64,000 bases of DNA from Leucobacter komagatae (GCF_000834055.1 NZ_JXSQ01000001.1:1-64000), one strand, 5' to 3'; shown: positions 44,467 to 55,741, counted from the stretch's first letter. Numbers and translations are program-made. The notes: a model not told the origin generated them from the letters alone.

Positions 44467-45276
44467 ATGACTGCAGCGGCGATTCCCACCCCATATGAGG
44501 ACCTACTCAGGGAGGTCCTCGAACACGGCACGCCCAAGTCTGACCGTACCGGGACAGGAACGCGCAGCCTGTTCGGAAAGCAGCTTCGCTTCGACCTCGC
44601 AGAATCGTTCCCGCTCATCACGACGAAGCGCGTGCACTTCAAGTCCGTTGCGATCGAGCTGCTCTGGTTCCTTCGGGGCGAGAGCAACGTGAGTTTCCTG
44701 CGCGACAACGGTGTGACGATCTGGGACGAATGGGCTGACGAAGCGGGTGACCTTGGCCCCGTGTACGGCGTCCAGTGGCGCTCTTGGCCGACGCCGGAAG
44801 GCGAGCACATTGACCAGATCGCCGACGTGATCGAACAGATCCGCACCAACCCAGACTCGCGGCGCCTCATCGTCTCCGCATGGAACGTCGCGGACATCCC
44901 CGACATGGCGCTTGCACCGTGCCACGCGTTCTTCCAGTTCTACGTAGCTGACGGCAAACTCTCGTGCCAGCTCTACCAGCGCTCGGCCGACATGTTCCTT
45001 GGCGTGCCATTCAACATTGCCTCGTACGCGCTGCTCACGCTCATGATCGCCAAGCAGACTGGTCTCGAGCCAGGAGAATTCGTGTGGACGGGTGGCGACT
45101 GCCACATCTACGACAACCACGTTGAACAGGTCACGAAGCAGCTCAGTCGCGAACCGTTCCCGTACCCGAAGATGCAGATCGCAGAACGCTCGTCGATCTT
45201 CGACTACGAGTTCGAGGACTTCGAACTCGTTGACTACGTGCACCACCCAGGGATTAAGGCCCCGGTGGCGGTATGA
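44467..45276 (+). CDS. thyA: Thymidylate synthase
   Basis: 269 residues, the standard ThyA length. Makes dTMP from dUMP with methylene-tetrahydrofolate. Active-site cysteine in [13 protein letters not shown] (Cys152); [19 protein letters not shown] binds dUMP and folate; [11 protein letters not shown] near the start. Overlaps dfrA by four bases (ATGA), pairing the enzyme that makes dihydrofolate with the one that recycles it. Confidence 0.97.
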   Translation: MTAAAIPTPYEDLLREVLEHGTPKSDRTGTGTRSLFGKQLRFDLAESFPLITTKRVHFKSVAIELLWFLRGESNVSFLRDNGVTIWDEWADEAGDLGPVYGVQWRSWPTPEGEHIDQIADVIEQIRTNPDSRRLIVSAWNVADIPDMALAPCHAFFQFYVADGKLSCQLYQRSADMFLGVPFNIASYALLTLMIAKQTGLEPGEFVWTGGDCHIYDNHVEQVTKQLSREPFPYPKMQIAERSSIFDYEFEDFELVDYVHHPGIKAPVAV

Positions 45277-45785
45277 CCGTGCTCGGGATGATCTGGGCTG
45301 AGGCCAACGGCGGCGCTATCGGTCGCCGTGGCGAGATGCCCTGGCACCTACCCGAGGATCTCGCATACTTTAAACGCGTGACGCTTGGCGATCCCGTCGT
45401 CATGGGCCGCCGCACCTGGGAATCGCTTCCGGAGCGATTCCGGCCGCTGCCTGGGCGCGAGAACATTGTCGTCTCGCGTGACGCCGCCTATGTCGCATCG
45501 GGAGCGGTGGTGTCCTCCTCGCTCGAAGCCGCACTGGACAGGCTCGGTGAGCAGCGGGCGTGGATCATGGGCGGCGGCCAGCTGTACCGCGAAGCCATGC
45601 CGAAGGCCAACGAACTGCTCGTCACCCGCATCGACATCGACGTGCCAGATGCTGACACATTCGCGCCCGAGATTGGCTCGGCGTGGGTGCTCGTGGATCG
45701 CGGCGAGACGCTGACGGCCGCCAACGGCACCTCGTACCGCTTCGAGCGCTACGAGCGCCTCATCCCAGATATTCGGCAGCGGTAA
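45273..45785 (+). CDS. dfrA: Dihydrofolate reductase
   Basis: 170 residues. Motifs: [30 protein letters not shown] near the N-terminus (substrate Glu/Asp position in LPEDL), [13 protein letters not shown], and the NADPH loop [13 protein letters not shown]. Typical chromosomal DHFR, though the gene symbol folA is also used. Coupled to thyA. Confidence 0.95.
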   Translation: MTVLGMIWAEANGGAIGRRGEMPWHLPEDLAYFKRVTLGDPVVMGRRTWESLPERFRPLPGRENIVVSRDAAYVASGAVVSSSLEAALDRLGEQRAWIMGGGQLYREAMPKANELLVTRIDIDVPDADTFAPEIGSAWVLVDRGETLTAANGTSYRFERYERLIPDIRQR

Positions 45786-45884
45786 GTCCCCTCGCCGCGC
45801 CCGGCTCGCTGAGAAACCAGAGCAAAGCTCTGACTTACACCCGTGGCTTTTCGCGTGCTGGCGTCACGGCGGTGACCAATCCGG

Positions 45885-45896
45885 TAGCCTAGTGAA
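45885..45896 (+). promoter_or_regulatory. Leaderless promoter of dapA, -10 TAGCCT
   Basis: TAGCCT (45885-45890) is six bases before GTG 45897. Confidence 0.6.
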
Positions 45897-46874
45897 GTGG
45901 CAAACGTAGAGAATCCTTTCGGGCAGGTGCTCGTCGCTCTCATCACCCCCTTCGATTCCGAGGGTGAGGTCGATTGGGCTGCGACTGAACAGCACATCGA
46001 AGACTGCATCGCGAGCGGAGCAGACGGCATCGTCGTCACCGGCACAACCGGTGAGACGTCGACGCTGACTGACCCCGAGAAGCTCAAGCTTGTTGAGGTC
46101 GCGAAGTCGGTCAGCAGCGGCCGCGCAAAGGTGATCACGGGCGGCGGCTCGAACGAGACCGCGCACGCAATCGAGCTGTACCGTGCAAGCGAGAAGGCTG
46201 GCGCCGATGGTGTCATGATCGTCACGCCCTACTACAACAAGCCAACGCAGGCGGGCCTGCTCACGCACTTCCGGATGGTCGCTGACGCGACCGACCTGCC
46301 AGTGATCCTGTACGACATTCCCGGTCGCACTGGCGTGCCAATCAAGTACGAGACGATTCTCCGTCTCGCGAAGCACCCGAATATCCTTGCTGTGAAAGAC
46401 GCCAAGGGCGACTTCAGCGAAGTCAGCCGCGTGCTCAACCAGACAGACCTCATGTACTTCTCGGGCGACGACCCGAATGTGCTTCCGCACCTCTCAATCG
46501 GCGCAACCGGGCTGATCGGAGTGACCGCGAACGTCGCAGCCGCTCCGTACCGTGCCATCGTCGACGCGGTGAACGCTGGCGACCTCCACACCGCCAAGGC
46601 CGCGCACCAGCAGCTTGAGCCACTTGTCCGCGCTGCGATGACGCACGTGCCTGGCACAGTCGCGGTGAAGTACATCCTGCACGGCCTCGGCCGTATCTCG
46701 AGCCCCCGCGTCCGCCTCCCGCTCGTCGGGCCGGAAGAGTGGGAAGCCGCGCTCATCGAAGACGACCTCGCACTCGTACGCGACGTGCCGGGCGTCGACC
46801 TTTCAAACTTCAGGCCGGACCGCAACGCGGCTGCCGGCGGTGCCCTGCCCAAGATTGCAGGCACCACCCGCTAA
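45897..46874 (+). CDS. dapA: 4-hydroxy-tetrahydrodipicolinate synthase
   Basis: 325 residues. Condenses pyruvate and aspartate semialdehyde, the committed step to diaminopimelate and lysine. TGTTGETSTL, Tyr139 in ILYDIPGR and Schiff-base Lys167 in AVKDAKGD are all canonical. Leaderless GTG start. RNase J follows after 14 bases, so the two are likely cotranscribed, a gene order common in actinobacteria. Confidence 0.96.
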   Translation: MANVENPFGQVLVALITPFDSEGEVDWAATEQHIEDCIASGADGIVVTGTTGETSTLTDPEKLKLVEVAKSVSSGRAKVITGGGSNETAHAIELYRASEKAGADGVMIVTPYYNKPTQAGLLTHFRMVADATDLPVILYDIPGRTGVPIKYETILRLAKHPNILAVKDAKGDFSEVSRVLNQTDLMYFSGDDPNVLPHLSIGATGLIGVTANVAAAPYRAIVDAVNAGDLHTAKAAHQQLEPLVRAAMTHVPGTVAVKYILHGLGRISSPRVRLPLVGPEEWEAALIEDDLALVRDVPGVDLSNFRPDRNAAAGGALPKIAGTTR

Positions 46875-46888
46875 TAACAGGAGGCCAA

Positions 46889-48565
46889 GTGCCCAACCCA
46901 CCCTACGCTCCGCCCAAGCTCAACAAGGGCACCCTTCGCATTACGCCACTCGGCGGCCTCGGTGAGGTCGGCCGCAACATGACCGTCTACGAGATTGACG
47001 GCAAGTTGCTTGTGGTTGATTGTGGTGTGCTTTTCCCCGAGGAGCACCAGCCGGGTGTCGACCTGATCCTCCCCGATATCACGCAGATCGAGAACCGCCT
47101 GCAGGACATCGTTGCGGTCGTGCTCACGCACGGTCACGAAGACCACATCGGCGGCGTTCCGTACTTGCTGAAGCGCCGCGAGGACATTCCGCTCGTTGGT
47201 TCGAAGCTCACGCTCGCATTCGTTGAGGCGAAGCTCAAGGAGCATCGCATCCGCCCGAAGAGCCGGCTTGTTGCCGAGGGCGACCGAGTGAAGTTCGGCC
47301 CCTTTGACCTCGAATTCATCGCGGTGAACCACTCCATCCCCGACGCTCTCGCGGTCGCTATCCGCACCGACGCCGGAATGGTCATTGGCACGGGTGACTT
47401 CAAGATGGATCAGCTCCCGCTCGACGGGCGCATCACCGACCTGCGAGCGTTCGCGCGCCTTGGCGAAGAGGGCGTAGACCTCTTCATGACCGACTCAACC
47501 AACGCTGAAGTGCCCGGGTTCACCGCACTCGAGAAGGACATTGGTCCTGTGCTTGAGCGTGTGATTGAGAAGGCAAGCGGCAAGGTCGTTGTTGCGAGCT
47601 TCTCGAGCCACGTGCACCGCGTGCAGCAGGTACTCGATGCCGCGTCAAAGAATGGTCGCCGCGTCGTACTGCTGGGCCGCTCCATGGTGCGCAACATGAA
47701 GATCGCCTCCGACCTTGGATTCCTCAATGTCCCTGAGGGCGTGCTCGTCGATCTCAAGAAGAGCGGCGACATCCCCGACCACCGCATCGTCTACATGTCG
47801 ACCGGGTCGCAGGGAGAGCCTATGGCTGTGCTGAGCCGAATGGTGAACAAGGAGCACCAGGTTGAGGTCGGAGAGGGCGACACCGTCATCCTCGCCTCGA
47901 GCCTCATCCCAGGCAACGAGAACTCGGTCTACCGAATCATCAACGGCCTCATGAAGCTCGGCGCGAACGTCGTGCACAAGGGCAACGCCAAGGTCCATGT
48001 TTCGGGGCACGCCTCCGCCGGCGAGCTCATGTACTGCTACAACATCGTTCGCCCAAAGAACGTGATGCCGATCCACGGCGAGTACCGCCACCTCATCGCA
48101 AACGCCGGCGTCGCAATCGAGACCGGTGTGCCGCAGAACCGCACGATCATTGCCGAGAACGGCACCGTTGTCGACCTGCACGACGGCGTCGCGCGCGAGG
48201 TCGGCCAGCTGCAGATCGATTTCATCTACGTTGACGGTAAGAGCGTCGGCAAGATCACTGACGACGACCTGCGAGACCGTCGCACGCTCGCCGAGGAGGG
48301 TTTCATTTCGGTGATCACCGTTGTGGAGACCACGCTCGGACAGATTGTGTCAGGCCCGGAATTCCACGCAAAGGGCGTCGCCGAGGCCGACCATGTGTTT
48401 GAAAAGATCAAGCCGCAGGTCGCCGATGCCATTGAAGCAGCAATGAAGGATGGCGTGACGGACCAGCACGCGCTGCAGCAGGTCGTGCGACGCACCGTCG
48501 GGCGTTGGGTAGGGACGAAGTTGCGCCGCAAGGCAATGATTGTTCCTGTCGTGGTAGTGGTCTAG
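46889..48565 (+). CDS. rnj: Ribonuclease J
   Basis: 558 residues. Metallo-beta-lactamase core with HGHEDH (81-86) binding two metals, GTGDFKMD, then beta-CASP domain (SFSSHVHRVQQVLDAA) and HVSGHASAGEL, and a C-terminal RNase J domain. It has endo- and 5'-3' exoribonuclease activity in RNA maturation and decay. GTG 46889 follows AGGAGG; an upstream in-frame extension lies within dapA in another frame and is rejected. Confidence 0.96.
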   Translation: MPNPPYAPPKLNKGTLRITPLGGLGEVGRNMTVYEIDGKLLVVDCGVLFPEEHQPGVDLILPDITQIENRLQDIVAVVLTHGHEDHIGGVPYLLKRREDIPLVGSKLTLAFVEAKLKEHRIRPKSRLVAEGDRVKFGPFDLEFIAVNHSIPDALAVAIRTDAGMVIGTGDFKMDQLPLDGRITDLRAFARLGEEGVDLFMTDSTNAEVPGFTALEKDIGPVLERVIEKASGKVVVASFSSHVHRVQQVLDAASKNGRRVVLLGRSMVRNMKIASDLGFLNVPEGVLVDLKKSGDIPDHRIVYMSTGSQGEPMAVLSRMVNKEHQVEVGEGDTVILASSLIPGNENSVYRIINGLMKLGANVVHKGNAKVHVSGHASAGELMYCYNIVRPKNVMPIHGEYRHLIANAGVAIETGVPQNRTIIAENGTVVDLHDGVAREVGQLQIDFIYVDGKSVGKITDDDLRDRRTLAEEGFISVITVVETTLGQIVSGPEFHAKGVAEADHVFEKIKPQVADAIEAAMKDGVTDQHALQQVVRRTVGRWVGTKLRRKAMIVPVVVVV

Positions 48566-48567
48566 CA

Positions 48568-49638
48568 GTGGGGAAACTCCGTTACGCGACCGCAGAAGAA
48601 GTTCACCGCTGGGACGAGCTCGTCGAGCTCGCCCCAGGCGGGGGCGAGATCTGGCAGAGCCGTGAATACGCAGAGGTAAAGCGCCACCAGCGCTACACAC
48701 CGCGCTACATTGTCGGCGAGGAGTATCCCGCGACGCTCGTACTCGAGAAGCGGATCCCCTTCCTCGGTCGCTTCTGGTACGTCCCCGGTGGGCCCGACGT
48801 CTCGATCGACGCGGACGGCACTCCCATGAGTGCTGCGGAATATGTCGCGAGGGGCCAGCGCCTTGCCGCGTTTGCGCGCGCGGAGGGCGTCTTCCTGCTC
48901 AAGGTTGAACCTCGCCTGCACGCGAGCGATGAGGCAGTGCGGACGCTCCGCGCAGCTGGCTACGAACTCGGCACGCACGTGCTGCCGCACGTGTCTACGA
49001 TTGTGCTCGATATTTCGGGCGACGAAGACGAGATCATGGCCGGGTTCTCCGCCAGCACGCGCACAAAGATCCGCAAGGCGGATCGCGAAGGCTTTGACGT
49101 CCGCCGTGTCGAGGCGACTGAGGCGAACTGCCGCATCATGTTCGACCTCCTCTCGGGAACAGCGGAGAACAAGTTCGAGCTCCGCCCATACGAGTACTTC
49201 CGTGATTTCTGGCAGGGCTTCCAGGCCGCAGGCCGCGGTCAGCTCGTGCTCGGCTACGACGGGGATTCACCCGTCGCCGGAATGTTTGTCACTGCCCTCG
49301 GAAAGACGAGCGGTTACAAGGATGGCGCGTCCGCGAAAGCGAAGCTCCCGACGGGCGCGATGTACCGGATGCAACTCGAACTCATTCGCTGGGGCAAAGA
49401 GCAGGGTGCGACCCGCCACGACCTCATTGGGACACCACCGAGCGACCGGCTCGACGATAAATCCCACAGGCTCTATGGAGTCGGGCAGTATAAGCTGCGG
49501 CTCTCAAAAGACGTGACGGACTTCGTCGGGACCCTCGATCTCGCGTTGCTACCGCGAAAAGCGATGCTGTGGAGCACCGTGGGAGATCGGATCGCCCGGC
49601 GCCACACGCTCGCCATACGCAAGGATGTGTTCTACTAA
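48568..49638 (+). CDS. FemA/FemB-like peptidyltransferase
   Basis: 356 residues, two GNAT-like halves as in FemX/FemAB proteins: EIWQSREYAEVKRH, PFLGRFWYVPGGPDV, then MAGFSASTRTKIRKADREGFDVRRV, GYDGDSPVAGMFVTALGKTSGYKDGAS and a C-terminal THxDLIGTPP-type loop (ATRHDLIGTPP). These enzymes add amino acids to lipid II from aminoacyl-tRNA. It starts two bases after the RNase J stop and overlaps murJ, which moves lipid II, supporting a role in interpeptide-bridge synthesis. Confidence 0.88.
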   Translation: MGKLRYATAEEVHRWDELVELAPGGGEIWQSREYAEVKRHQRYTPRYIVGEEYPATLVLEKRIPFLGRFWYVPGGPDVSIDADGTPMSAAEYVARGQRLAAFARAEGVFLLKVEPRLHASDEAVRTLRAAGYELGTHVLPHVSTIVLDISGDEDEIMAGFSASTRTKIRKADREGFDVRRVEATEANCRIMFDLLSGTAENKFELRPYEYFRDFWQGFQAAGRGQLVLGYDGDSPVAGMFVTALGKTSGYKDGASAKAKLPTGAMYRMQLELIRWGKEQGATRHDLIGTPPSDRLDDKSHRLYGVGQYKLRLSKDVTDFVGTLDLALLPRKAMLWSTVGDRIARRHTLAIRKDVFY

Positions 49639-51230
49639 TGGCTTCAGCCCTGCAGCGCGCGAGCGCGATCATGGCTTCAGGCACGATGGTCTCGAGAATC
49701 CTCGGATTCGTGAAGACCGCGCTGCTGGGCGTAGCCATTGGGCAGCTCTCGCGATCCGCTGACGCGTTTGCGAACGGCAACATTCTCCCGAACACGCTCT
49801 ACATGCTGCTCGCTGGCGGCATGCTCAACGCGATCCTCGTGCCGCAAATCGTGAAGTCTGTGCAACACGCAGACGGCGGGAAGTCCTACCTGAACAAGGT
49901 ACTCACGCTCGTCTCGGTCGCACTCTTCGCGGTCACGGCCCTCGCGATGATCGGCGCGCCGTATGTGCTGCACTTGCTCACGCCAGGCTGGCCAGATTCG
50001 CAACGCATGCTCGCCGTTGCGTTCGCCTACTGGTGCATTCCGCAGATCATGTTCTACGGCTGGTACACCGTCCTCGGCGAGGCGCTCAACGCCAAGCGAG
50101 TGTTTGGACCCTTCACCTGGGCCCCGGCGATAGCGAACGTTGTCGCGATCGCCGGCATCCTCGTGTACATCTTCCTGTTTGGCACAGACAACAACCCGCC
50201 GATCTCCGACTGGTCGCCGCTCTCCATCGGAATCCTTGGTGGCAGCGCAACACTCGGTATCGCAGCGCAGGCGCTCATCCTCATCGTTCCCTGGCGCAAA
50301 GCTGGGCTGTCCTACAGGCCTGACTTCAAGTGGCGAGGTGTCGGACTTGGCGAGACAGGACGAACCGCGTTCTGGGCGCTGCTCACCGCGACGCTCATGA
50401 CCATGGGCGGGCTTGTCGTGACTCCGATCATGAACCTCGCATCGGGGGAGGGGCCAGCCACTGCTGCGATGCAAAACATCTGGCTGGTGTTCATGCTGCC
50501 GCACTCGGTGATCGCCGTTTCGCTGGTCACCGCATACTTCACGCGACTCTCGGAGCTTGGCCAGACCGGCAACATGCCTGACTTCCGCGAGGCCTACACT
50601 GCCGCGGCGAAGCAGGTCACGATGCTCATGCTGTTTGCTGCAACGCTCATGTTCATGGCAGCACCATTTGTCACACGTGTGCTTTGGCCGACCGGCACAG
50701 CAGAGGGCATCGAAGCCATGGCCCTCGTCATGCGCGTCTATTCGATCGGGCTCGCCGCGTACAGCCTCATGTTCACCACCCAGCGCGCATTCTTCGCGCT
50801 TTCGGATGCGCGGACGCCCTTCATCTTCATCACCGCGCAACTCGTCGCGTTGATCGGGGGACTCCTCATCGCGGTGTCATTCGTCGAAGCGGCGCATATT
50901 GGGGTGACCTACGCTGCGATCTGGACGGCTTCTACCGTCGGACAATCGGCCTTCGCGCTCTGGCTGCTGCGCCGCAGGCTCGGCTCCATTGGCGGGCGAG
51001 AACTGCTGTCCGGTATCGCGCGCTACGTCATCGCGGCGATCCCGACGATTATTGTCGGGATGCTGCTCGTCGGCGCCGCGACACGCATCGCACCCGACTA
51101 CGGAATGGGGCTCGCCGTCGTATTCGCGTTTGTGATTGCCGCTGTCATGGGCGTGATCTACCTGGTGATGCTCATCCTGCTCCGGGTCCCGGAGGTACAG
51201 GGAATCCTGCGACGCCTCGGGAAGAGGTAA
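49638..51230 (+). CDS. murJ: Lipid II flippase MurJ
   Basis: 530 residues with about fourteen spans. Starts ASALQRASAIMASGTMVSRILGFVKTALL, the MurJ/MviN signature, with later LNAKRVFGPFTWAPAIANV. It exports lipid II across the membrane for peptidoglycan synthesis. ATG 49638 overlaps the TAA of the FemA/B-like gene by one base. Shorter than the long mycobacterial fusions, with no C-terminal pseudokinase. Confidence 0.88.
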   Translation: MASALQRASAIMASGTMVSRILGFVKTALLGVAIGQLSRSADAFANGNILPNTLYMLLAGGMLNAILVPQIVKSVQHADGGKSYLNKVLTLVSVALFAVTALAMIGAPYVLHLLTPGWPDSQRMLAVAFAYWCIPQIMFYGWYTVLGEALNAKRVFGPFTWAPAIANVVAIAGILVYIFLFGTDNNPPISDWSPLSIGILGGSATLGIAAQALILIVPWRKAGLSYRPDFKWRGVGLGETGRTAFWALLTATLMTMGGLVVTPIMNLASGEGPATAAMQNIWLVFMLPHSVIAVSLVTAYFTRLSELGQTGNMPDFREAYTAAAKQVTMLMLFAATLMFMAAPFVTRVLWPTGTAEGIEAMALVMRVYSIGLAAYSLMFTTQRAFFALSDARTPFIFITAQLVALIGGLLIAVSFVEAAHIGVTYAAIWTASTVGQSAFALWLLRRRLGSIGGRELLSGIARYVIAAIPTIIVGMLLVGAATRIAPDYGMGLAVVFAFVIAAVMGVIYLVMLILLRVPEVQGILRRLGKR

Positions 51231-51350
51231 GGCAGGCATGCAGGCACAACCAGCCTGGAAACCTTACACTTCAACTGATAGGTTACGGTGGATGGTTGTT
51301 TCCGCCGGACCGGCTGCAGCACCGATGTACTCAGGGAGCGAGATTTTACG

Positions 51351-52715
51351 ATGACGAGCACGTCACACCACGGATTCCGCCGCAGGGCAGGCCTCGCACT
51401 CGGAATGGCCGCTGTCGGCGCGATCCTCATCAGCGGACTCGGCATGGGCGCGAGTACGCCTGCGTCAGCCATCGTCTCAGACCTCCCAACGTGGCAGGAC
51501 GTCGAGAAGGCCAAGCAGAACGAGTCGGCAGCATCCGCGAAGGTGACCGAGATCAAGGCGCTGCTCGTGCAGGTGCAGAAAGAAGTTGAGCGCACCCGCG
51601 CCGAATCTGAGGCTGCCTCAGTGAAATACGATCAGGCGGCGAGCCAGCTCCGCGACGCTCAGGCGCGCATGGAGGCGCTTGACACGCAGGCGAAGGCAAG
51701 CGAAGCCGAGGCGACACAGGCCTCGGAGCAGGCAGCAGCCCTCGTCTCTCAGATCTACCGCTCTGGCGGCGTTGACCGTAACCTTAGCCTCTTCCTCGAA
51801 TCGGACGGCAGCACGGCGGACGCGCTCCTCGATCGGCTCGCGCAGACCGAGAAGGCCACGGAGCGCAACACAACGATCTGGCAGAACGCAGAGCGCGCCA
51901 TGAACTCAGCACAGACGCTGAGCGACCAGGCAGACGCAGCGCGTGAAGAACGCGACAAGCTTGCCAAGGAAGCCGCAGACAACCAGCAGCGGGCAGCAGA
52001 GATCGCGGCTTCGGCGCGCGAGAAGCAGATCGAGCAGGAGCAACAGCAGGAACAGCTCCAGCAGCAACTCGAAGCGCTCGAAGACAAGACGACCAACACC
52101 ACTAAGGGCTACCAACAGCGCCTCGTGCTCGAGCAGCAGGAGCGCGACCGCCTCGAAGCCGAGCGCATCGAGCGCGAACGCAAGGCTGCGGAAGAAGCCG
52201 CGAACAACGCGAACAACGGCGGCGGTAACCCCGGTGGTGGCAACCCGGGTGGTGGCAACCCAGGTGGTGGCAACCCCGGTGGCGGTAACCCCGGTGGTGG
52301 CAACCCAGGTGGCGGCAACACGTCGGGCTGGACCCTGCCGCTTCCGCGCGGCTACTGGGTATCGACCGAGTGGTGGGGATACTACGGGCACACCGGCATG
52401 GACCTCGCCATCGGCCAGGGAACCCCCATCTACGCGGCCGCAGCTGGCGTTGTCTCATTCTCAGGCTGGGCCGGTGAATACAGCTACGGAAACATGGCGA
52501 GCATCGACCACGGCGGCGGAGTATCAACGCTGTACGGGCACATGCAGTACACCCCATCGGTGGCATACGGCCAGCGCGTGGGTGCGGGCCAGCTCATCGG
52601 CTATGTCGGCAGCACTGGAAACTCGACCGGGCCGCACCTGCACTTTGAAACACTCGTCGGCGGCGTGCCACAGAACCCGCGGCCGTTCATGGCGAACCGA
52701 GGCGTGAACTTCTAA
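51351..52715 (+). CDS. M23 metallopeptidase with coiled coil and Gly-Asn-Pro linker
   Basis: 454 residues. Signal peptide 1-40 (cleaved near ASA-IV), a long coiled-coil region (about 45-285, rich in Glu, Gln, Ala), a linker of seven GGGNP repeats (about 290-324), and a C-terminal M23 domain with zinc ligands His347 and Asp351 in HTGMD and His429/His431 in PHLHFE. This is the layout of EnvC/RipA-type or NlpD-like septal hydrolases and activators. All metal ligands are present, so it is likely an active endopeptidase. ATG 51351 has GGGAGCGAG upstream. Located between murJ and ftsK, fitting cell division. Confidence 0.92.
   Translation: MTSTSHHGFRRRAGLALGMAAVGAILISGLGMGASTPASAIVSDLPTWQDVEKAKQNESAASAKVTEIKALLVQVQKEVERTRAESEAASVKYDQAASQLRDAQARMEALDTQAKASEAEATQASEQAAALVSQIYRSGGVDRNLSLFLESDGSTADALLDRLAQTEKATERNTTIWQNAERAMNSAQTLSDQADAAREERDKLAKEAADNQQRAAEIAASAREKQIEQEQQQEQLQQQLEALEDKTTNTTKGYQQRLVLEQQERDRLEAERIERERKAAEEAANNANNGGGNPGGGNPGGGNPGGGNPGGGNPGGGNPGGGNTSGWTLPLPRGYWVSTEWWGYYGHTGMDLAIGQGTPIYAAAAGVVSFSGWAGEYSYGNMASIDHGGGVSTLYGHMQYTPSVAYGQRVGAGQLIGYVGSTGNSTGPHLHFETLVGGVPQNPRPFMANRGVNF
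52218..52322 (+). repeat. Seven 15-bp tandem repeats in the M23 gene
   Basis: Units such as GGTGGTGGCAACCCG, each coding GGGNP (the last GGGNT), in frame. Units differ only at third codon positions. Copy number could vary by slippage without changing frame. Confidence 0.9.
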
Positions 52716-52729
52716 CCTCACGCCAACTC

Positions 52730-52779
52730 GGAGCGGGTTTTCCGCTCCGGGGCAACGACCGCCTCCGCGGCGGTCGTTG
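52730..52779 (+). terminator. Two tandem hairpins after the M23 gene
   Basis: First GGAGCGG-gtttt-CCGCTCC (52730-52748), then CAACGACCGCC-tccgc-GGCGGTCGTTG (52753-52779). No T-run after the second. They separate the M23 gene from ftsK. Confidence 0.65.
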
Positions 52780-52834
52780 CGGGCCAGTCTGGGGCCACGC
52801 CGCAGGCCGTCCCGCCATTGTCAGCGGTGCCTTG

Positions 52835-52846
52835 TACCGTATTCAC
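52835..52846 (+). promoter_or_regulatory. Leaderless promoter of ftsK, -10 TACCGT
   Basis: TACCGT (52835-52840) is six bases before ATG 52847. Confidence 0.6.
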
Positions 52847-55741
52847 ATGGCCAAAAACGCTTCGCCGCGCGGGGGCTCTGCACAGTCGAAATCGACGCAG
52901 AGCACCCGCTCGAAGGGTGCCCAATCGCGCACCTCCTCTTCGCGGGGCTCGACCCGCACCTCGGCGACGACGAAGGTGCTGATGGTGGAGGACGAGCGCG
53001 AGGGCGTCATCGTTCGGTCTTGGAACGGCCTGTCGCACGCCGTCGGGGCCGGGGCGCGTGCGTTCCGCGCTGAACCGCTCGAGCCTGAGGCCAGACGCGA
53101 CGGCTTCCCGATGCTGCTGCTCCTACTTTCACTTGTTGGAGCAATCGTCGAGTGGTTCTTGATTGGCAATAGTGTCGCAGCCCAGCTCGACATGTGGACG
53201 TTTGGTGCACTGTTCGGTCGGGTGGCATTCGGCCTTCCCATCATCATGGCTGGCTTTGCGCTGTGGCTTTTCAATAATCCCTCGACGGTGAACGACAACC
53301 GCAGGATAGCGATTGGGCTGTTTCTTGCGCTTTCCAGCGCCTCGGGTCTCGCACATGTGCTCGGCGGCGCACCGAAACCGCGCGACGGCATGGCTGGGCT
53401 CGCCGAAGCTGGGGGCCTGCTCGGCTGGCTCATTGGCGCGCCGCTCAATCTTGCGACGGTTTGGGTCGCAGTGCCTGTTCTGAGCATTGTCTTGGCGTTT
53501 TCACTGCTCATCATCACGAAAACCCCGCCAAGCCGCATCGCCCATCGCCTGCGCGAGGGATACGCGTACCTGTTTGGCGCTCCGGCGCCTGAACCGCGGG
53601 AAAGCAAGCAGCTCGCAGAGAAGTCAGCCGATGCGGAGAAAACAGGCGAGCTGTTTGACCACTCGGACGATAAGGACGAAGCGCTCCCGTGGTGGCGGCG
53701 CAACGCGACAGGTCGCGAGGAAGACCCTGACTATGCGGCGAAGCCCACTGCCATCGACGAGGTCCTCGCCCCGAGCGAAGAAGCGCAAGCAGGGGCGTTT
53801 GAGTCCGCTCTCGCTGTTGAGGAGGCGACGGATGTCTTCGAGACGGACCTGTTCGCAGGCCTCGAGGGCGTCGAACAGGCCGCGTCCGGTTCGCACCGCG
53901 GGTCCGGCCTCGGGGACGATTCCTTCGACAGCTTCGCTGATCCTGTGCAAGCGGATGAGCCGGCGAACGAGGGGCGCGAGTTCGTAGTTGCCCCGCCGCA
54001 CACACCGGCAGCGCAAGCTGACTACGCCCTTCCGGAACAGACGCTGCTTTCCGCTGGCACGCCGCCGAAGACACACAGCGAAGCCAACGAGCAGATCATG
54101 GCCGCCGTTGCGCGGGTGTTCGAAGAGTTCAAGGTCGACGCGGTCGTCACCGGCTTTTCGCGTGGCCCGACGGTCACGCAGTACGAGGTCGAGCTCGGTC
54201 CAGGCGTAAAGGTCGAGAAGGTAACGGCGCTCTCGCGCAACCTTTCCTACGCCGTGGCGTCCAACGAGGTGCGCATCCTGTCGCCCATCCCCGGAAAGAG
54301 CGCGATTGGCATTGAGATCCCGAACAAGGATCGCGAAAACGTCGCGCTTGGCGACGTGTTGCGCTCTGCGAAGGCACAGCGCAACGCGCACCCAATGACC
54401 ATCGGTGTCGGCAAAGACGTCAAGGGGGAGTTCGTTCTCGCAAACCTCGCGAAGATGCCCCACTTGCTCGTGGCTGGCGCGACTGGCTCGGGTAAGTCAA
54501 GCTTCATCAACTCGATGATCACGAGCCTCCTCATGCGCGCCACACCGGCAGATGTTCGCATGGTGCTCGTCGACCCGAAGCGTGTTGAGCTCACGGTCTA
54601 CCAGGGCGTTCCGCACCTCATCACCCCGATCATCACCGCACCGAAGAAGGCTGCGGAGGCGCTGCAGTGGGTCGTCAAAGAGATGGACATGCGCTACGAC
54701 GACCTCGCGTCGTTCGGCTACCGTCATATCGACGACTTCAACGCTGCAGTGCGTGACGGCTCGATCCAGCTCCCAGAGGGCAGTCAGCGTCAGCTCAAGC
54801 CCTACCCATACCTGCTCGTGGTCGTTGACGAGCTCGCGGACCTCATGCTCGTTGCTCCGCGCGATGTTGAGGATTCGATTCAGCGCATTACCCAGCTTGC
54901 GCGCGCGGCCGGTATCCACCTCGTGCTTGCCACACAGCGCCCCTCGGTGAATGTTGTGACCGGTGTGATCAAGTCGAACGTTCCCAGCCGCTACGCGTTC
55001 GCAGTGGCCTCCGGCACGGACTCACGCGTCATCCTTGACGAGGTGGGAGCTGAACGGCTGATTGGGCAGGGCGATGGTCTCCTGCTGCTGAACGGCGAAT
55101 CCAGCCCCATTCGCGTGCAGGGCGCATGGGTCGACGAGACCGAGATCGCCCGCGTGGTGAAGCACGTGAAGGAGCAGGCAACACCCGAGTACCGCCCCGA
55201 CGTCGCCCAGGTTGCTGAGAAGAAGGAAATCGACGCCGACATCGGAGACGATCTCGATGTCTTGGTTGCCGCCATCGAGCTGGTTGTCACCTCCCAGTTC
55301 GGCTCAACATCCATGCTGCAGCGCAAGCTCCGTGTGGGCTTCGCGAAGGCTGGCAGGCTCATGGACCTGATGGAGTCACGCGACATCGTCGGCCCCTCCG
55401 AAGGGTCCAAGGCGCGCGACGTCCTCGTAGCACCCGAGCAACTCGGCGAAGTGCTCAACCGGATCCGCGGTGGCGGCCAACAGCCCGGCTTCGCCGAGCC
55501 TGTAGCGCCGGCACCGCAGCCTCCACAGCAGCCTCCCCAGCAGCACGTTGCGGCCGGAGGAGAAGCGCCAACCGAGGTCATTGCGGCTGCCGGAGACGCG
55601 GCACCGGGCTTTGGTAGCGATTCCAGGTACGACGACCCACTGGCCCAGCGCGAATCGGCAGTGACCGAGGCGTACGACTACGGCGACAGCGACGATGACG
55701 AGGGTTCAGAGGACGCGTGGCAGCTGACCGGCCGCGACTAA
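52847..55741 (+). CDS. ftsK: DNA translocase FtsK/SpoIIIE
   Basis: 964 residues. A Ser/Thr/Arg-rich N-terminal tail, four membrane spans (about 88-240), an acidic linker (about 265-400), then the motor: alpha domain ([22 protein letters not shown]), Walker [12 protein letters not shown], Walker [15 protein letters not shown], and a gamma domain ([31 protein letters not shown]) that reads KOPS-type sequences. A Pro/Gln-rich and acidic tail follows. It pumps DNA at the septum. ATG 52847 is chosen over the upstream start (52832) because the -10 box lies six bases before it. Confidence 0.96.
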   Translation: MAKNASPRGGSAQSKSTQSTRSKGAQSRTSSSRGSTRTSATTKVLMVEDEREGVIVRSWNGLSHAVGAGARAFRAEPLEPEARRDGFPMLLLLLSLVGAIVEWFLIGNSVAAQLDMWTFGALFGRVAFGLPIIMAGFALWLFNNPSTVNDNRRIAIGLFLALSSASGLAHVLGGAPKPRDGMAGLAEAGGLLGWLIGAPLNLATVWVAVPVLSIVLAFSLLIITKTPPSRIAHRLREGYAYLFGAPAPEPRESKQLAEKSADAEKTGELFDHSDDKDEALPWWRRNATGREEDPDYAAKPTAIDEVLAPSEEAQAGAFESALAVEEATDVFETDLFAGLEGVEQAASGSHRGSGLGDDSFDSFADPVQADEPANEGREFVVAPPHTPAAQADYALPEQTLLSAGTPPKTHSEANEQIMAAVARVFEEFKVDAVVTGFSRGPTVTQYEVELGPGVKVEKVTALSRNLSYAVASNEVRILSPIPGKSAIGIEIPNKDRENVALGDVLRSAKAQRNAHPMTIGVGKDVKGEFVLANLAKMPHLLVAGATGSGKSSFINSMITSLLMRATPADVRMVLVDPKRVELTVYQGVPHLITPIITAPKKAAEALQWVVKEMDMRYDDLASFGYRHIDDFNAAVRDGSIQLPEGSQRQLKPYPYLLVVVDELADLMLVAPRDVEDSIQRITQLARAAGIHLVLATQRPSVNVVTGVIKSNVPSRYAFAVASGTDSRVILDEVGAERLIGQGDGLLLLNGESSPIRVQGAWVDETEIARVVKHVKEQATPEYRPDVAQVAEKKEIDADIGDDLDVLVAAIELVVTSQFGSTSMLQRKLRVGFAKAGRLMDLMESRDIVGPSEGSKARDVLVAPEQLGEVLNRIRGGGQQPGFAEPVAPAPQPPQQPPQQHVAAGGEAPTEVIAAAGDAAPGFGSDSRYDDPLAQRESAVTEAYDYGDSDDDEGSEDAWQLTGRD

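Noticed and set aside
52218-52322. Possible CRISPR or intergenic repeat array
   Set aside because: The repeats are contiguous without spacers and code in frame for GGGNP inside the M23 protein.
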